From: CAYMDS01 sp964653195
GTDB lineage: Bacteria > Patescibacteriota > Microgenomatia > Levybacterales > UBA12049
Assembly (NCBI GenBank): GCA_964653195.1
Contig: CAZZCX010000035.1
Location: forward strand, 1 to 7,875
DNA: 7,875 bases
Direction of reading: 5' to 3'
Part shown: piece by piece, positions 1 through 6,631 of the stretch
How the letters are laid out: each line of letters opens with the position of its first letter
Numbering within the stretch: the first letter of the stretch is position 1
The notes under the pieces: generated by a model
Seen by the model: only the letters and a program-made list of their open reading frames with translations
The model's database searches: none
What the model was told of the DNA's origin: nothing
Translations under genes and position numbers: made by a program

Positions 1-48
1 CCATCGATATGTAAGTACAAACCTATATTCAGCCTCGGGACTGAACAT
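1..48 (-). CDS. 5' end of an unidentified protein gene (partial, runs off left edge)
   Basis: Read on the minus strand, an ATG at 48-46 opens a frame that stays open to the window edge. It encodes 16 residues, MFSPEAEYRFVLTYRW. An in-frame TAA lies four codons upstream, so this ATG is the first possible start. A near-ideal extended -10 element (57-65) ends 8 bases before the ATG, which predicts transcription starting 1-2 bases before the start codon. There is no Shine-Dalgarno motif. The composition looks protein-like, but 16 residues are too few to assign a family. The gene is divergent from the Nudix gene at 178. The call rests mainly on the promoter-to-start geometry, so it is inference. 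Confidence 0.45.
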   Translation of the reverse strand, partial: MFSPEAEYRFVLTYRW

Positions 49-50
49 TA

Positions 51-77
51 GAGTTAATTATACCATCTAATTAACTC
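51..77. promoter_or_regulatory. 27-bp palindrome overlapping the left promoter, putative operator
   Basis: The arms GAGTTAATTA (51-60) and TAATTAACTC (68-77) are perfect 10-bp inverted repeats around a 7-base centre. The left arm and centre contain the -10 hexamer of the minus-strand promoter, and the dyad axis (about 64) lies between -10 and -35. That is a classic repressor-operator position. As RNA it could also fold as a hairpin, but it has only two G:C pairs and no U-tract, so a terminator is less likely. The bound factor is unknown. Confidence 0.45.
57..65 (-). promoter_or_regulatory. Extended -10 promoter element of the left-edge gene
   Basis: On the minus strand the sequence reads TGGTATAAT, a perfect sigma-70 extended -10 (TG, one base, TATAAT). 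The best -35 candidate at 17-bp spacing is TTAAAT (85-80), a weak match, but extended -10 promoters often do not need a -35. The predicted start of transcription is near 49-50 and the ATG is at 48, so the mRNA would be essentially leaderless. Confidence 0.5.
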
Positions 78-177
78 CTATTTAAGCCTTAAATCAGACA
101 GTATCAACAAAATTGCTCCAAACCCCATGATTTGATATATTACCTCCATACTTTAATTCACTAATTAGAACTCAACG

Positions 178-618
178 ATGAAGCAATATACATTAGGATT
201 CATATTCGATAAGTCTATACAAAAAGTATTACTCGTTCATAAATTAAGTCCGCCATGGCAGAATGGATTGATAAATGGAATTGGAGGGAAAATTGAAAAA
301 GGAGAAGATTCAAATACTTGTATAGTTCGTGAAACGTTTGAGGAATCACGACTGAAGACTCTAAAAAAGTTATGGATCTACCTTGGCGTTATTCAAGCAC
401 CAATGTGGAAAGTAGAAGTATTTAGTTATGTTTATTCAGGTTTACTTAAAGATGCAAGTACACGGGGAAAAGAGAAAATAGAATGGTTCAAAGTGAATAA
501 AATCCCTCTTAATATAGTGAGTAATTTAAATTGGTTGATCCCATATGCCATTGATAAATTTGTAGATAAAGAATTGCAGAGTTTTCAGGTAAATTACATT
601 GAAGGGATTAAAAGCTAG
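178..618 (+). CDS. Single-domain Nudix hydrolase
   Basis: This 146-residue protein is the usual size for one Nudix domain. Nudix enzymes cleave nucleoside diphosphates linked to another moiety, using divalent metal in the cytoplasm. The Nudix box begins at G37 (GGKIEKGE), with E43, then R51-E52 and E55-E56, so the metal-binding and catalytic glutamates are present. The glycine expected near the end of the box is Arg (R58). The preceding NGIGGKIE stretch resembles MutT/MTH1-like NTP pyrophosphohydrolases, but the substrate cannot be read from sequence. The ATG at 178 is the first possible start, because an in-frame TAG lies at 166-168. There is no Shine-Dalgarno motif, and TTTAAT at 152-157 is only a weak -10 candidate. 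The stop is 2 bases from the stop of the convergent SulP gene, leaving no room for a separate terminator. Confidence 0.88.
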   Translation: MKQYTLGFIFDKSIQKVLLVHKLSPPWQNGLINGIGGKIEKGEDSNTCIVRETFEESRLKTLKKLWIYLGVIQAPMWKVEVFSYVYSGLLKDASTRGKEKIEWFKVNKIPLNIVSNLNWLIPYAIDKFVDKELQSFQVNYIEGIKS

Positions 619-620
619 AT

Positions 621-2399
621 TTAGTTTAATCTGAGTTTGTGATAGAAATAAGCTATAGTCTCTCTCTTATCCCCTATAGACACTTCTTCTGCTTCATGAC
701 GCTTTACATATTTTTTCAACGGACATTTTTCAGAATCAGTATGAAGATCTGCTTTTTCAAGGATATTTACTACATATCGGATAGCATCATCTGATTTACT
801 GAAAAAATGATCAGGATGAATTTCGCTATATAGACCGGTATTTTTCAATAATTGTAAGATTGGGGCTTTCAAGTCTGAAAAGTATAATGTTTTTTTCGTC
901 GGTCTTAAATTCTCAAATAGTGATTTCAACATCTCCTCACCCGTAGCGTCTAGCTGATTTATTCCGGTCCCTATAATCAAAATATCTTTAATACCCTTAT
1001 TGGATGCTAAGTCGTTTACGATCTCTTCTTCAAAAAATTTGGCATTTGCAAAAAACAACGGCGCATCAAGTCGCACTACTGCGATATTTTCACATCTATC
1101 CATGCTGAATTTTGTGGCATCATGAAGTGCTCCATCTTTATACTTAGATAGAAATACAACTCTAGGGTGCATGCTTCTGTAAAGGTAATAACCTATTGAA
1201 AATATCACCCCAAACATTATTCCTTTATCCAAGTGTGGTGCGAAATATATAGTGCTGAAAAATGTGATTACAGCAGCTATCCCATCATAGGGATTCGCGT
1301 TCCAAATATGTCTTATTTTTTTAAGATCTATAAGTCCACTTACAGAAAATATAATTACTCCAGCAAGTGTTACTTGAGGTATAAAATAAAGCAAATCAGT
1401 GAAAAATAATAAAGTTAAAAGTACCGTAAAGCTTGTGAAAAAGCTTGATAGTGCAGTTTTGGCCCCTGCCTGAAAATTCACTGCTGATCGGGAGAAAGAT
1501 CCCGCTGTAGGATAGCTAAAGAAGAATGAACCTAGAATATTTCCTAAGCCTTGGCCGATAAGTTCTTTATTTGGATTTATTGAATCTTTAGTTTTTACAC
1601 TAATTGCTTGGGCTATTGAAACAGCTTCGGTAAAACCTATTATGCCCATAGTGATAATTGTCGGGATAAGTCCAAAAATAATTTTAGTGTCCCAAACTGG
1701 AATAGCAAAAGATGGTAGTCCTTTAGGTACCTCCCCTATCAAAGCACCGCTATAACCCATCAGTTGTGAAAGTAAGGTTGAGGATATTACGACAATAAGT
1801 ACTATAGGCAATTTTTTATTTAACTTTTTTAAAGTATATAAAGCATAAATTGACCACAAACCCAGAAGTAGTGTCAGAAGTTCTCCGCTTTTTGAAGCTG
1901 CCTGTAAAACAGCGATAACTGTTTCGTAATGGTGCTCTGATGATGGTACATTTACTCCGAAGAGTTTGGAAAGCTGAGTAGTAGCTATAATTATTGCTGC
2001 TGCGTTTGTAAATCCGTATATAACTGGATGAGAGAGAAAGCTGATTAATCCTCCGAACTTAATCATACCTAACCCTAATTGAAAAATACCAAGTAAAAGT
2101 GCAAGTAGTATTGCTGCAGATATATAGTCAGGACTTCCTGGCGTATAAAAAACCGTGAGGCTTGAAGCAGTCATCAATGATAGAACTGCTACAGGACCAG
2201 TCGCTAATTGTTTGCTGGAACCGAAAAAGGCTGCGATAACTGGTGGTATAAGTGCTGCATATAAGCCGTATTGAGCAGGTAGACCTGCTAGTTGTGCGTA
2301 TGCAAGTGATTGCGGGATAAGTATTAATGCTACTGTTATACCTGCTACGAAATCATTTTTGAGAAAAACAGGTTTTTTTCCCAGATTTGGTAAATTCAT
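621..2399 (-). CDS. SulP-family anion permease with C-terminal STAS domain
   Basis: This 592-residue inner-membrane transporter is full length for prokaryotic SulP (SLC26-like) proteins. The N-terminal signature is clear: PQSLAYAQLAGLPAQYGLYA (29-48) and GSSKQLATGPVA (60-71). About a dozen hydrophobic segments run to about residue 405, including the conserved FTEAVSIAQA (256-265) and GSFSRSAVN (300-308). A STAS domain follows at about 437-550, with the INQLDATG loop (480-487) where anti-sigma-antagonist-like domains have their conserved D-x-S/T site. A basic, unrecognised tail of about 40 residues containing CPLKKYV follows. SulP members carry sulfate, bicarbonate or C4-dicarboxylates, and no neighbour (no sulfate assimilation or carbonic anhydrase gene) decides which, so no gene symbol is given. 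The start ATG at 2399 fits the family N-terminus. No Shine-Dalgarno motif is present. Confidence 0.95.
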   Translation of the reverse strand: MNLPNLGKKPVFLKNDFVAGITVALILIPQSLAYAQLAGLPAQYGLYAALIPPVIAAFFGSSKQLATGPVAVLSLMTASSLTVFYTPGSPDYISAAILLALLLGIFQLGLGMIKFGGLISFLSHPVIYGFTNAAAIIIATTQLSKLFGVNVPSSEHHYETVIAVLQAASKSGELLTLLLGLWSIYALYTLKKLNKKLPIVLIVVISSTLLSQLMGYSGALIGEVPKGLPSFAIPVWDTKIIFGLIPTIITMGIIGFTEAVSIAQAISVKTKDSINPNKELIGQGLGNILGSFFFSYPTAGSFSRSAVNFQAGAKTALSSFFTSFTVLLTLLFFTDLLYFIPQVTLAGVIIFSVSGLIDLKKIRHIWNANPYDGIAAVITFFSTIYFAPHLDKGIMFGVIFSIGYYLYRSMHPRVVFLSKYKDGALHDATKFSMDRCENIAVVRLDAPLFFANAKFFEEEIVNDLASNKGIKDILIIGTGINQLDATGEEMLKSLFENLRPTKKTLYFSDLKAPILQLLKNTGLYSEIHPDHFFSKSDDAIRYVVNILEKADLHTDSEKCPLKKYVKRHEAEEVSIGDKRETIAYFYHKLRLN

Positions 2400-2408
2400 G
2401 CTTACATT

Positions 2409-2426
2409 TTTAGTTTAATAACTAAA
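2409..2426. promoter_or_regulatory. Short palindrome in the leader of the SulP gene, possible operator
   Basis: TTTAGTT (2409-2415) and AACTAAA (2420-2426) are perfect 7-bp inverted arms with a 4-base spacer. On the minus strand a TATGAT hexamer (2431-2426, one mismatch to TATAAT) abuts the palindrome, which would place the dyad around the transcription start of the SulP gene. No good -35 was found. The sequence is AT-rich, so a chance palindrome is possible. Confidence 0.25.
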
Positions 2427-2486
2427 TCATAAATAATGCAAGTGTAAATTCTGTAAATATAATTATCTAAATTAAATAATTAGATC

Positions 2487-2515
2487 TTGTGCTTAAATAA
2501 GCGGTCTATTATAAT
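2487..2515 (+). promoter_or_regulatory. Predicted sigma-70 promoter of the GT-C-like gene
   Basis: A perfect TATAAT lies at 2510-2515, preceded at 17 bp by TTGTGC (2487-2492), which keeps the TTG half of the -35 consensus. The hexamer ends 17 bases before the ATG at 2533, so the predicted untranslated leader is only about 10 bases. It lies in the 133-base region shared with the divergent SulP gene. Confidence 0.45.
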
Positions 2516-2532
2516 CTTGATCAAATTCAAAG

Positions 2533-3996
2533 ATGAACAAAAAGATAAATTTATATATACAGTATTTTCTGCCTTATTTTACCGTTTTTTTAGCTACAAT
2601 TTACCGCCCGGTTGATCCTGATCTCGGATGGCATCTTAAGTATGGTGAATATTTCTTCAAGAATTTCCGTATACTTCGCGAGAATATATTTTCTACAGAG
2701 ATGCCTAATTTTATTTGGGCGAATATTTCATGGGGTGCTGATTTGGTTTATTATTTATTTTATAGCTTTGGTGGATTTTTGGGACTTTCGATAGGAGGAG
2801 CGCTGGTAGTTGTGTTTACTTTCTTTTTTTTCGCGAAAGCTTATGATTTGGATTTTTGGGAGAAAGCGATAATATTTCCCATAATTTTGTTTTTTATGAA
2901 TCCTGTAAGTGCTAATTCATTTCGGGGTCAGCAATTAAGCTTATTGCTTTTCGGGGTACTTATTTATTTACTTTCTAGATACGAAAAACTTAAAGGAAAG
3001 ATTATTTATTTAGTTCCAGTTCTCTTTTTAATTTGGGCGAATACTCATGGACTTTTTGTTGTGGGCTTAGGAGTACTAGGATTATGGGAAATATTTTATT
3101 TACTTGGATTATTTTTGGAAAGTAAGAAAATGCGCTTATTAATACCTGAAATAAAAACATTTAGTATTGTCACATTGCTTTCATTTGGCGCGACACTTAT
3201 TCATCCATATGGCATAAGAATTTATGAAGTTACTCTTCTACATTTTAATGATCCTCTTCTTAAACGTGTAGCTGAATACTTGCCAGCAACTGAATTATCG
3301 CAGCAATGGATAAACCTTGTAATTACAATAGTTATTGCTGGAATTGGAATTTTGGCTTACTTGTTCACAGGTATTTGGAAAAGTAAACTCCCTCAAATAG
3401 GCTTATTTTCTGTTTTATATATTCTCTCAACTTGGGTGAGGCGGTATTCATGGGCAATGTATTATGTGGTCATTCCATTTTTAAAACCCTTAGTAAATTT
3501 CATTCGTCCAGATAGTAAAAGAGGAGTTTTTTACGGTGGTTCTATACTTTTTATTATTTACATTACGATTATTTTACTTTTGAAGCAACCTTATCGCCAG
3601 TTTTTGGATATGAATTGGGATGTGTATTGTAGTGAGATCTCGCAATGCTCACCACAGGCTGCAAAAGTTCTTAATAAATATTACATTGAGGGCAAGACTA
3701 TGACTCTTTATAATTGGGGCGGTTGGCTTATATGGAATTATCCGCACTTAAAACCTAGCAGTGACGGTAGAATGCATTTATGGCGTGATGAAAATGGTTA
3801 CAGTGCATTTGAACATGATTATGCGCTAGAGCAAAACATGAAAGATATAGATAAATCTAAATATGACGTAGTTTTTACGGCCACTTATAAACCGATCTTT
3901 AAACGACTCAAGAAGTTAAGTGCGGATAAGAAATGGAATTTCGTATATCAAGATAAAACAACTGCTTTATTTAAAAGAAGTAAGCTCCAAATGTAG
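2533..3996 (+). CDS. Polytopic membrane protein, GT-C glycosyltransferase-like
   Basis: This 487-residue protein has roughly ten hydrophobic segments, then a soluble C-terminal part of about 125 residues. Just after the first membrane segment comes DPDLGWHLKYGE (28-39). The paired acidic residues in the first extracytoplasmic loop resemble the catalytic-loop pattern of GT-C glycosyltransferases that use lipid-linked sugar donors. The C-terminal part carries YNWGGWLIW (393-401) and SSDGR (409-413), matching my memory of a widespread family of uncharacterised membrane proteins with a 'DxDLxWHL ... WGGYL ... DGR' pattern. A role in envelope glycan or lipid glycosylation is inference from fold type; donor and acceptor are unknown. 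The start follows a good -10 element, with no Shine-Dalgarno motif. The double Nudix gene begins 27 bases downstream on the same strand. A plain 'hypothetical membrane protein' label would also be defensible. Confidence 0.8.
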   Translation: MNKKINLYIQYFLPYFTVFLATIYRPVDPDLGWHLKYGEYFFKNFRILRENIFSTEMPNFIWANISWGADLVYYLFYSFGGFLGLSIGGALVVVFTFFFFAKAYDLDFWEKAIIFPIILFFMNPVSANSFRGQQLSLLLFGVLIYLLSRYEKLKGKIIYLVPVLFLIWANTHGLFVVGLGVLGLWEIFYLLGLFLESKKMRLLIPEIKTFSIVTLLSFGATLIHPYGIRIYEVTLLHFNDPLLKRVAEYLPATELSQQWINLVITIVIAGIGILAYLFTGIWKSKLPQIGLFSVLYILSTWVRRYSWAMYYVVIPFLKPLVNFIRPDSKRGVFYGGSILFIIYITIILLLKQPYRQFLDMNWDVYCSEISQCSPQAAKVLNKYYIEGKTMTLYNWGGWLIWNYPHLKPSSDGRMHLWRDENGYSAFEHDYALEQNMKDIDKSKYDVVFTATYKPIFKRLKKLSADKKWNFVYQDKTTALFKRSKLQM

Positions 3997-4000
3997 AATG

Positions 4001-4009
4001 TGTTAGAAT
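4001..4009 (+). promoter_or_regulatory. Possible extended -10 element of the double Nudix gene
   Basis: TGTTAGAAT matches the extended -10 pattern (TG, one base, TAGAAT with one mismatch to TATAAT). It ends 14 bases before the ATG at 4024, giving a predicted leader of about 7 bases. No convincing -35 is seen. TAGAATG also occurs at 3994-4000, making a short tandem direct repeat between the two genes. If active, it gives the Nudix gene its own transcript besides read-through. Confidence 0.3.
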
Positions 4010-4023
4010 GAAAATCAATTTAT

Positions 4024-4848
4024 ATGTCAACAAATGCAATTTCCCCAATGGCTTACATAGTTTTATACGAGAATGGAAAATTTTTACTTACACAAAGGAG
4101 AGCAGATGAAGATGACGATCCAGTTTTTGATAAAAAATGGCAATTTCCAGGAGGTGGTCTTGAAATCGGTGAACATATTACAGCTTTGGTAAAAAGAGAA
4201 GCTAATGAAGAACTAGGAATCGATATTGACCTCAAGAGAACTCTTGCTGTTACTGAATTAATATCACATAAAGCTGATTGGCATAGACTTTGCATGGCTT
4301 TTTTATGTAAAAGAGTTGACCTAAATCAAAAGATAAGAGTGAATAAAGAATCATATGGCTTTGGTTGGTATAGTATAAGGGAAGCATCTAGGCTTGATCT
4401 TATGCCAATGACATTAGATATTCTTAAATATGTTGCTAAATATTATCGGTTATTTAAATTAGGTGTATTAGGCGTAATAAAGAAAGATGATAAATATCTA
4501 CTAGTGAAAATTCATTATCCGGGAAAGAAAAAAGTGCATGATAAATGGGGCTTTATGATGGGTACTTGTGATATAAATGAAAGTCTTACTGATACCTTAA
4601 TACGCGAAGTGAAGGAAGAAACCAACTTGGATGTGCGCATCGTAAGACCACTTATTCACACAATTGAAATATATGATTTGAAAATTTTCCCATATCTCGT
4701 TGAGCCAATAAATCAAGTTCATGAAATAAAACTTAATCATGAAGCTTCCGACTGGGGTTGGTTTACTTTTAAAGAAGCGATTAATTTAGATTTATACGGA
4801 GATACTGGAGTCATTTTAGGCGAGGTCCATGATACTGATCATAAATGA
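4024..4848 (+). CDS. Tandem double-domain Nudix hydrolase
   Basis: This 274-residue protein contains two consecutive Nudix domains, about 8-138 and 144-268. The first Nudix box is complete: G44, E50, R58-E59, E62-E63, G65 (GGGLEIGE ... REANEELG), preceded by the W39-QFPGG strand common in this superfamily. The second box has G180, E186, R194-E195 and E198-E199, with Asn (N201) in place of the late glycine and MMGTCD in place of the usual PGG-x-x-E lead-in. All core metal-binding glutamates are present in both, so both domains could be active. The substrates are unknown; the first resembles MutT/ADP-ribose-type sequences only generally. The ATG at 4024 lies 27 bases after the stop of the GT-C-like gene and lacks a Shine-Dalgarno motif. 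It ends in TGA, 24 bases before the stop of the convergent antiporter gene. Confidence 0.9.
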   Translation: MSTNAISPMAYIVLYENGKFLLTQRRADEDDDPVFDKKWQFPGGGLEIGEHITALVKREANEELGIDIDLKRTLAVTELISHKADWHRLCMAFLCKRVDLNQKIRVNKESYGFGWYSIREASRLDLMPMTLDILKYVAKYYRLFKLGVLGVIKKDDKYLLVKIHYPGKKKVHDKWGFMMGTCDINESLTDTLIREVKEETNLDVRIVRPLIHTIEIYDLKIFPYLVEPINQVHEIKLNHEASDWGWFTFKEAINLDLYGDTGVILGEVHDTDHK

Positions 4849-4865
4849 ATTTTAATATACTAAAG

Positions 4866-4890
4866 CTGTCAATTATTCAGAAATTGACTG
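4866..4890. terminator. Weak hairpin at the convergent junction, possible shared terminator
   Basis: GTCAATT (4868-4874) and AATTGAC (4882-4888) form a perfect 7-bp stem with a 7-base loop; one more C:G pair lies outside a T:T mismatch. The stem spans the stop codon of the antiporter gene (4873-4875). No run of T follows on either strand, so an efficient intrinsic terminator is doubtful. It is the only hairpin I see between these convergent genes. Confidence 0.25.
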
Positions 4891-6555
4891 AAGATGGCGG
4901 TAATGTTTTTCACGTTCTTCTTTAAATCCACTTAGGTCAAGACCAAGTTTGTTAATTATATTTGTGATATGCGCAGCTCCTAGATAATGTGGCACTACTA
5001 TGTAAGTAGCTCCAGCATCATATAATTTTTTTGCTTCTTTTTTGTCATATGTAAGTATTATCAAAATCGCTTTCGGATTAACTTCGTGTACGAACTTAGT
5101 TAGAAGCAGATTTGTTTTTGCATCAGGAATAGTTGAGACTATAAGTTTTGCTTTATTTAAACTCAGCTCTTCAAGAAATTCTACATCTTCTGCATCTCCG
5201 TATCTATAAGGTATACCACTCTCCTCAAGTTTTGTTATGGATTCCGGATTGAAATCAATAACAATAAAAGATTTATCTAATTTTTTAAATGCAGAAACGA
5301 AATCATTTCCCGCTCTATCAAACCCGAAAAGTATGAGCTCATAAATTTCATCATCTCCCCTATTTTCTTTTTTGGTATTTTTTCGTAATTCTAAAAGTTT
5401 CAAAAATTTTTCAAAGCGTTGGTATAGAAAATCGGAATTATAGATTAGGTATGTGGATGCAGGGATAGTAATTAAACCAACCATGGTGATAATAGAGAGT
5501 GTTCGTTGGTCAATATGCCCTGCATTGAATCCAACTGTAGCGAGGATAAGCGAGAATTCACTGATTTGCGCGATGGCAATTCCTGTCATAAAGTTGGTTT
5601 TTCTTTTAAAACCCAACAGATTCATAATGACAATCATTATTATTGGATTACCAACTAAAACAAATATAGAGAAAATTAAAACGGGTAGAATTAGTTCTGC
5701 GATATTTTCAAAAACCATTTGAGAGCCAAGTGATATAAAAAATAGTATTATAAAAAAGTCTCTAAGCGGTTTCAATCTCGACCCTGCTTCATATGCAAAT
5801 GGCGTCATTGATAGAACTACTCCTGCTACAAGCGCTCCAATTTCTACGCTAAAACCAAGAATATAAAATACTGATGCAAGTCCTAGGCCCCAGCTAAGCG
5901 AAAAGAGAAATAGTAATTCCTGGCTTGAGGCAATAAATTTACTTATTTTGGGCATAGTGTACATGCTTATTATTGAAAGATTTACAAATAGTAAAAGACC
6001 TTTGACGGTAAGCTGGAGCGAAAATGGCAGCAAATCAGTATTTTGTGATTGAGTTAAAGAAGATATTACCAGGAGAGCTATAGTAGCTACTATATCTTGA
6101 ACAAGAAGAAATCCGATCGCTATTTTTCCATATAGCTTGTGTAAGTCACCTTTATCAGAAATTAATTTAAGAATTATTATAGTACTGCTAAAAGTTAGTG
6201 CGATTGAAATATAAATTGCAGCAATTCGTTCAATACCCAATATTATTGCGAGTGCAAATCCGGTAAGAGTCGTGAATAGGACTTGGCCGATTCCTGTAAG
6301 TAAAGATACTTTTCCTATTTCTTTAATGACTTTAGGATTCATATGAAGGCCGACTATGAAAAGTAAAGTCGTTATACCAATCTTAGAGAAGACTTCAATG
6401 TGTTCAGTTGACTGGAAAACGTTAAGAAAATGAGGACCCGCAAGTATACCTGTAATTATGTATCCGACGATTAGTGGTTGTTTGAGTAACCTCATGACAA
6501 TGGATACAGCTGTAGCTAAGATAAGTATCCCTGCTAATTCATTAAAAACAATCAT
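4873..6555 (-). CDS. KefB/KefC-like CPA2 cation:proton antiporter with TrkA-N domain
   Basis: This 560-residue inner-membrane protein exchanges monovalent cations (typically K+ or Na+) for protons in this family. The membrane part (about 1-375) shows hallmark CPA2 motifs: QPLIVGYIITGILAGP (26-41), FSSTIIILKL (122-131), the ion-path Q153-D154 (QD, as in KefB/C, rather than the DD of electrogenic antiporters), GALVAGV (240-246), LRDFFIILFFISLG (264-277) and AQISEFSLIL (329-338). A charged linker leads to a cytoplasmic TrkA-N Rossmann domain (about 403-520) with ELILFGFDRAG, the acidic strand end D434 and GDAED (453-457). The dinucleotide loop reads GFDRAG instead of GxGxxG. No RCK/TrkA-C domain follows, as in Kef. 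Start at 6555 fits the family N-terminus; there is no Shine-Dalgarno motif. The gene is divergent from RmuC. Confidence 0.93.
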   Translation of the reverse strand: MIVFNELAGILILATAVSIVMRLLKQPLIVGYIITGILAGPHFLNVFQSTEHIEVFSKIGITTLLFIVGLHMNPKVIKEIGKVSLLTGIGQVLFTTLTGFALAIILGIERIAAIYISIALTFSSTIIILKLISDKGDLHKLYGKIAIGFLLVQDIVATIALLVISSLTQSQNTDLLPFSLQLTVKGLLLFVNLSIISMYTMPKISKFIASSQELLFLFSLSWGLGLASVFYILGFSVEIGALVAGVVLSMTPFAYEAGSRLKPLRDFFIILFFISLGSQMVFENIAELILPVLIFSIFVLVGNPIIMIVIMNLLGFKRKTNFMTGIAIAQISEFSLILATVGFNAGHIDQRTLSIITMVGLITIPASTYLIYNSDFLYQRFEKFLKLLELRKNTKKENRGDDEIYELILFGFDRAGNDFVSAFKKLDKSFIVIDFNPESITKLEESGIPYRYGDAEDVEFLEELSLNKAKLIVSTIPDAKTNLLLTKFVHEVNPKAILIILTYDKKEAKKLYDAGATYIVVPHYLGAAHITNIINKLGLDLSGFKEEREKHYRHLQSISE

Positions 6556-6568
6556 ATTCTAAGAATAT
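6554..6568. promoter_or_regulatory. 15-bp palindrome over the antiporter start codon
   Basis: ATATTCT (6554-6560), a single central A (6561) and AGAATAT (6562-6568) form a perfect dyad whose left arm includes two bases of the antiporter ATG (6555-6553, minus strand). It could be an operator for the antiporter, or a small hairpin at the start of its mRNA that affects initiation. AT-rich sequence makes chance occurrence plausible. Confidence 0.3.
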
Positions 6569-6631
6569 CAAATAATTTATAAAATTATCCATCCCCTGAT
6601 TTGTTACACTATTTTGATTTGCTGAATTTTT

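Noticed and set aside
1..177. tRNA, other structured RNA, or riboswitch in the left intergenic region
   Set aside because: No T-loop-like GGTTCGA motif or cloverleaf arms. The only strong hairpin is explained by the operator palindrome over a promoter.
2612..2794. 60-codon open frame inside the GT-C-like gene
   Set aside because: It is a shadow in another frame of a clear membrane-protein gene, with no promoter or family resemblance of its own.
4053..4295. 80-codon minus-strand frame opposite the first Nudix domain
   Set aside because: Antisense to the strongly conserved Nudix box; its sequence reflects the complement of that gene.
5453..5722. 89-codon plus-strand frame opposite the antiporter
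   Set aside because: Antisense shadow of conserved CPA2 membrane segments; no independent start signal.
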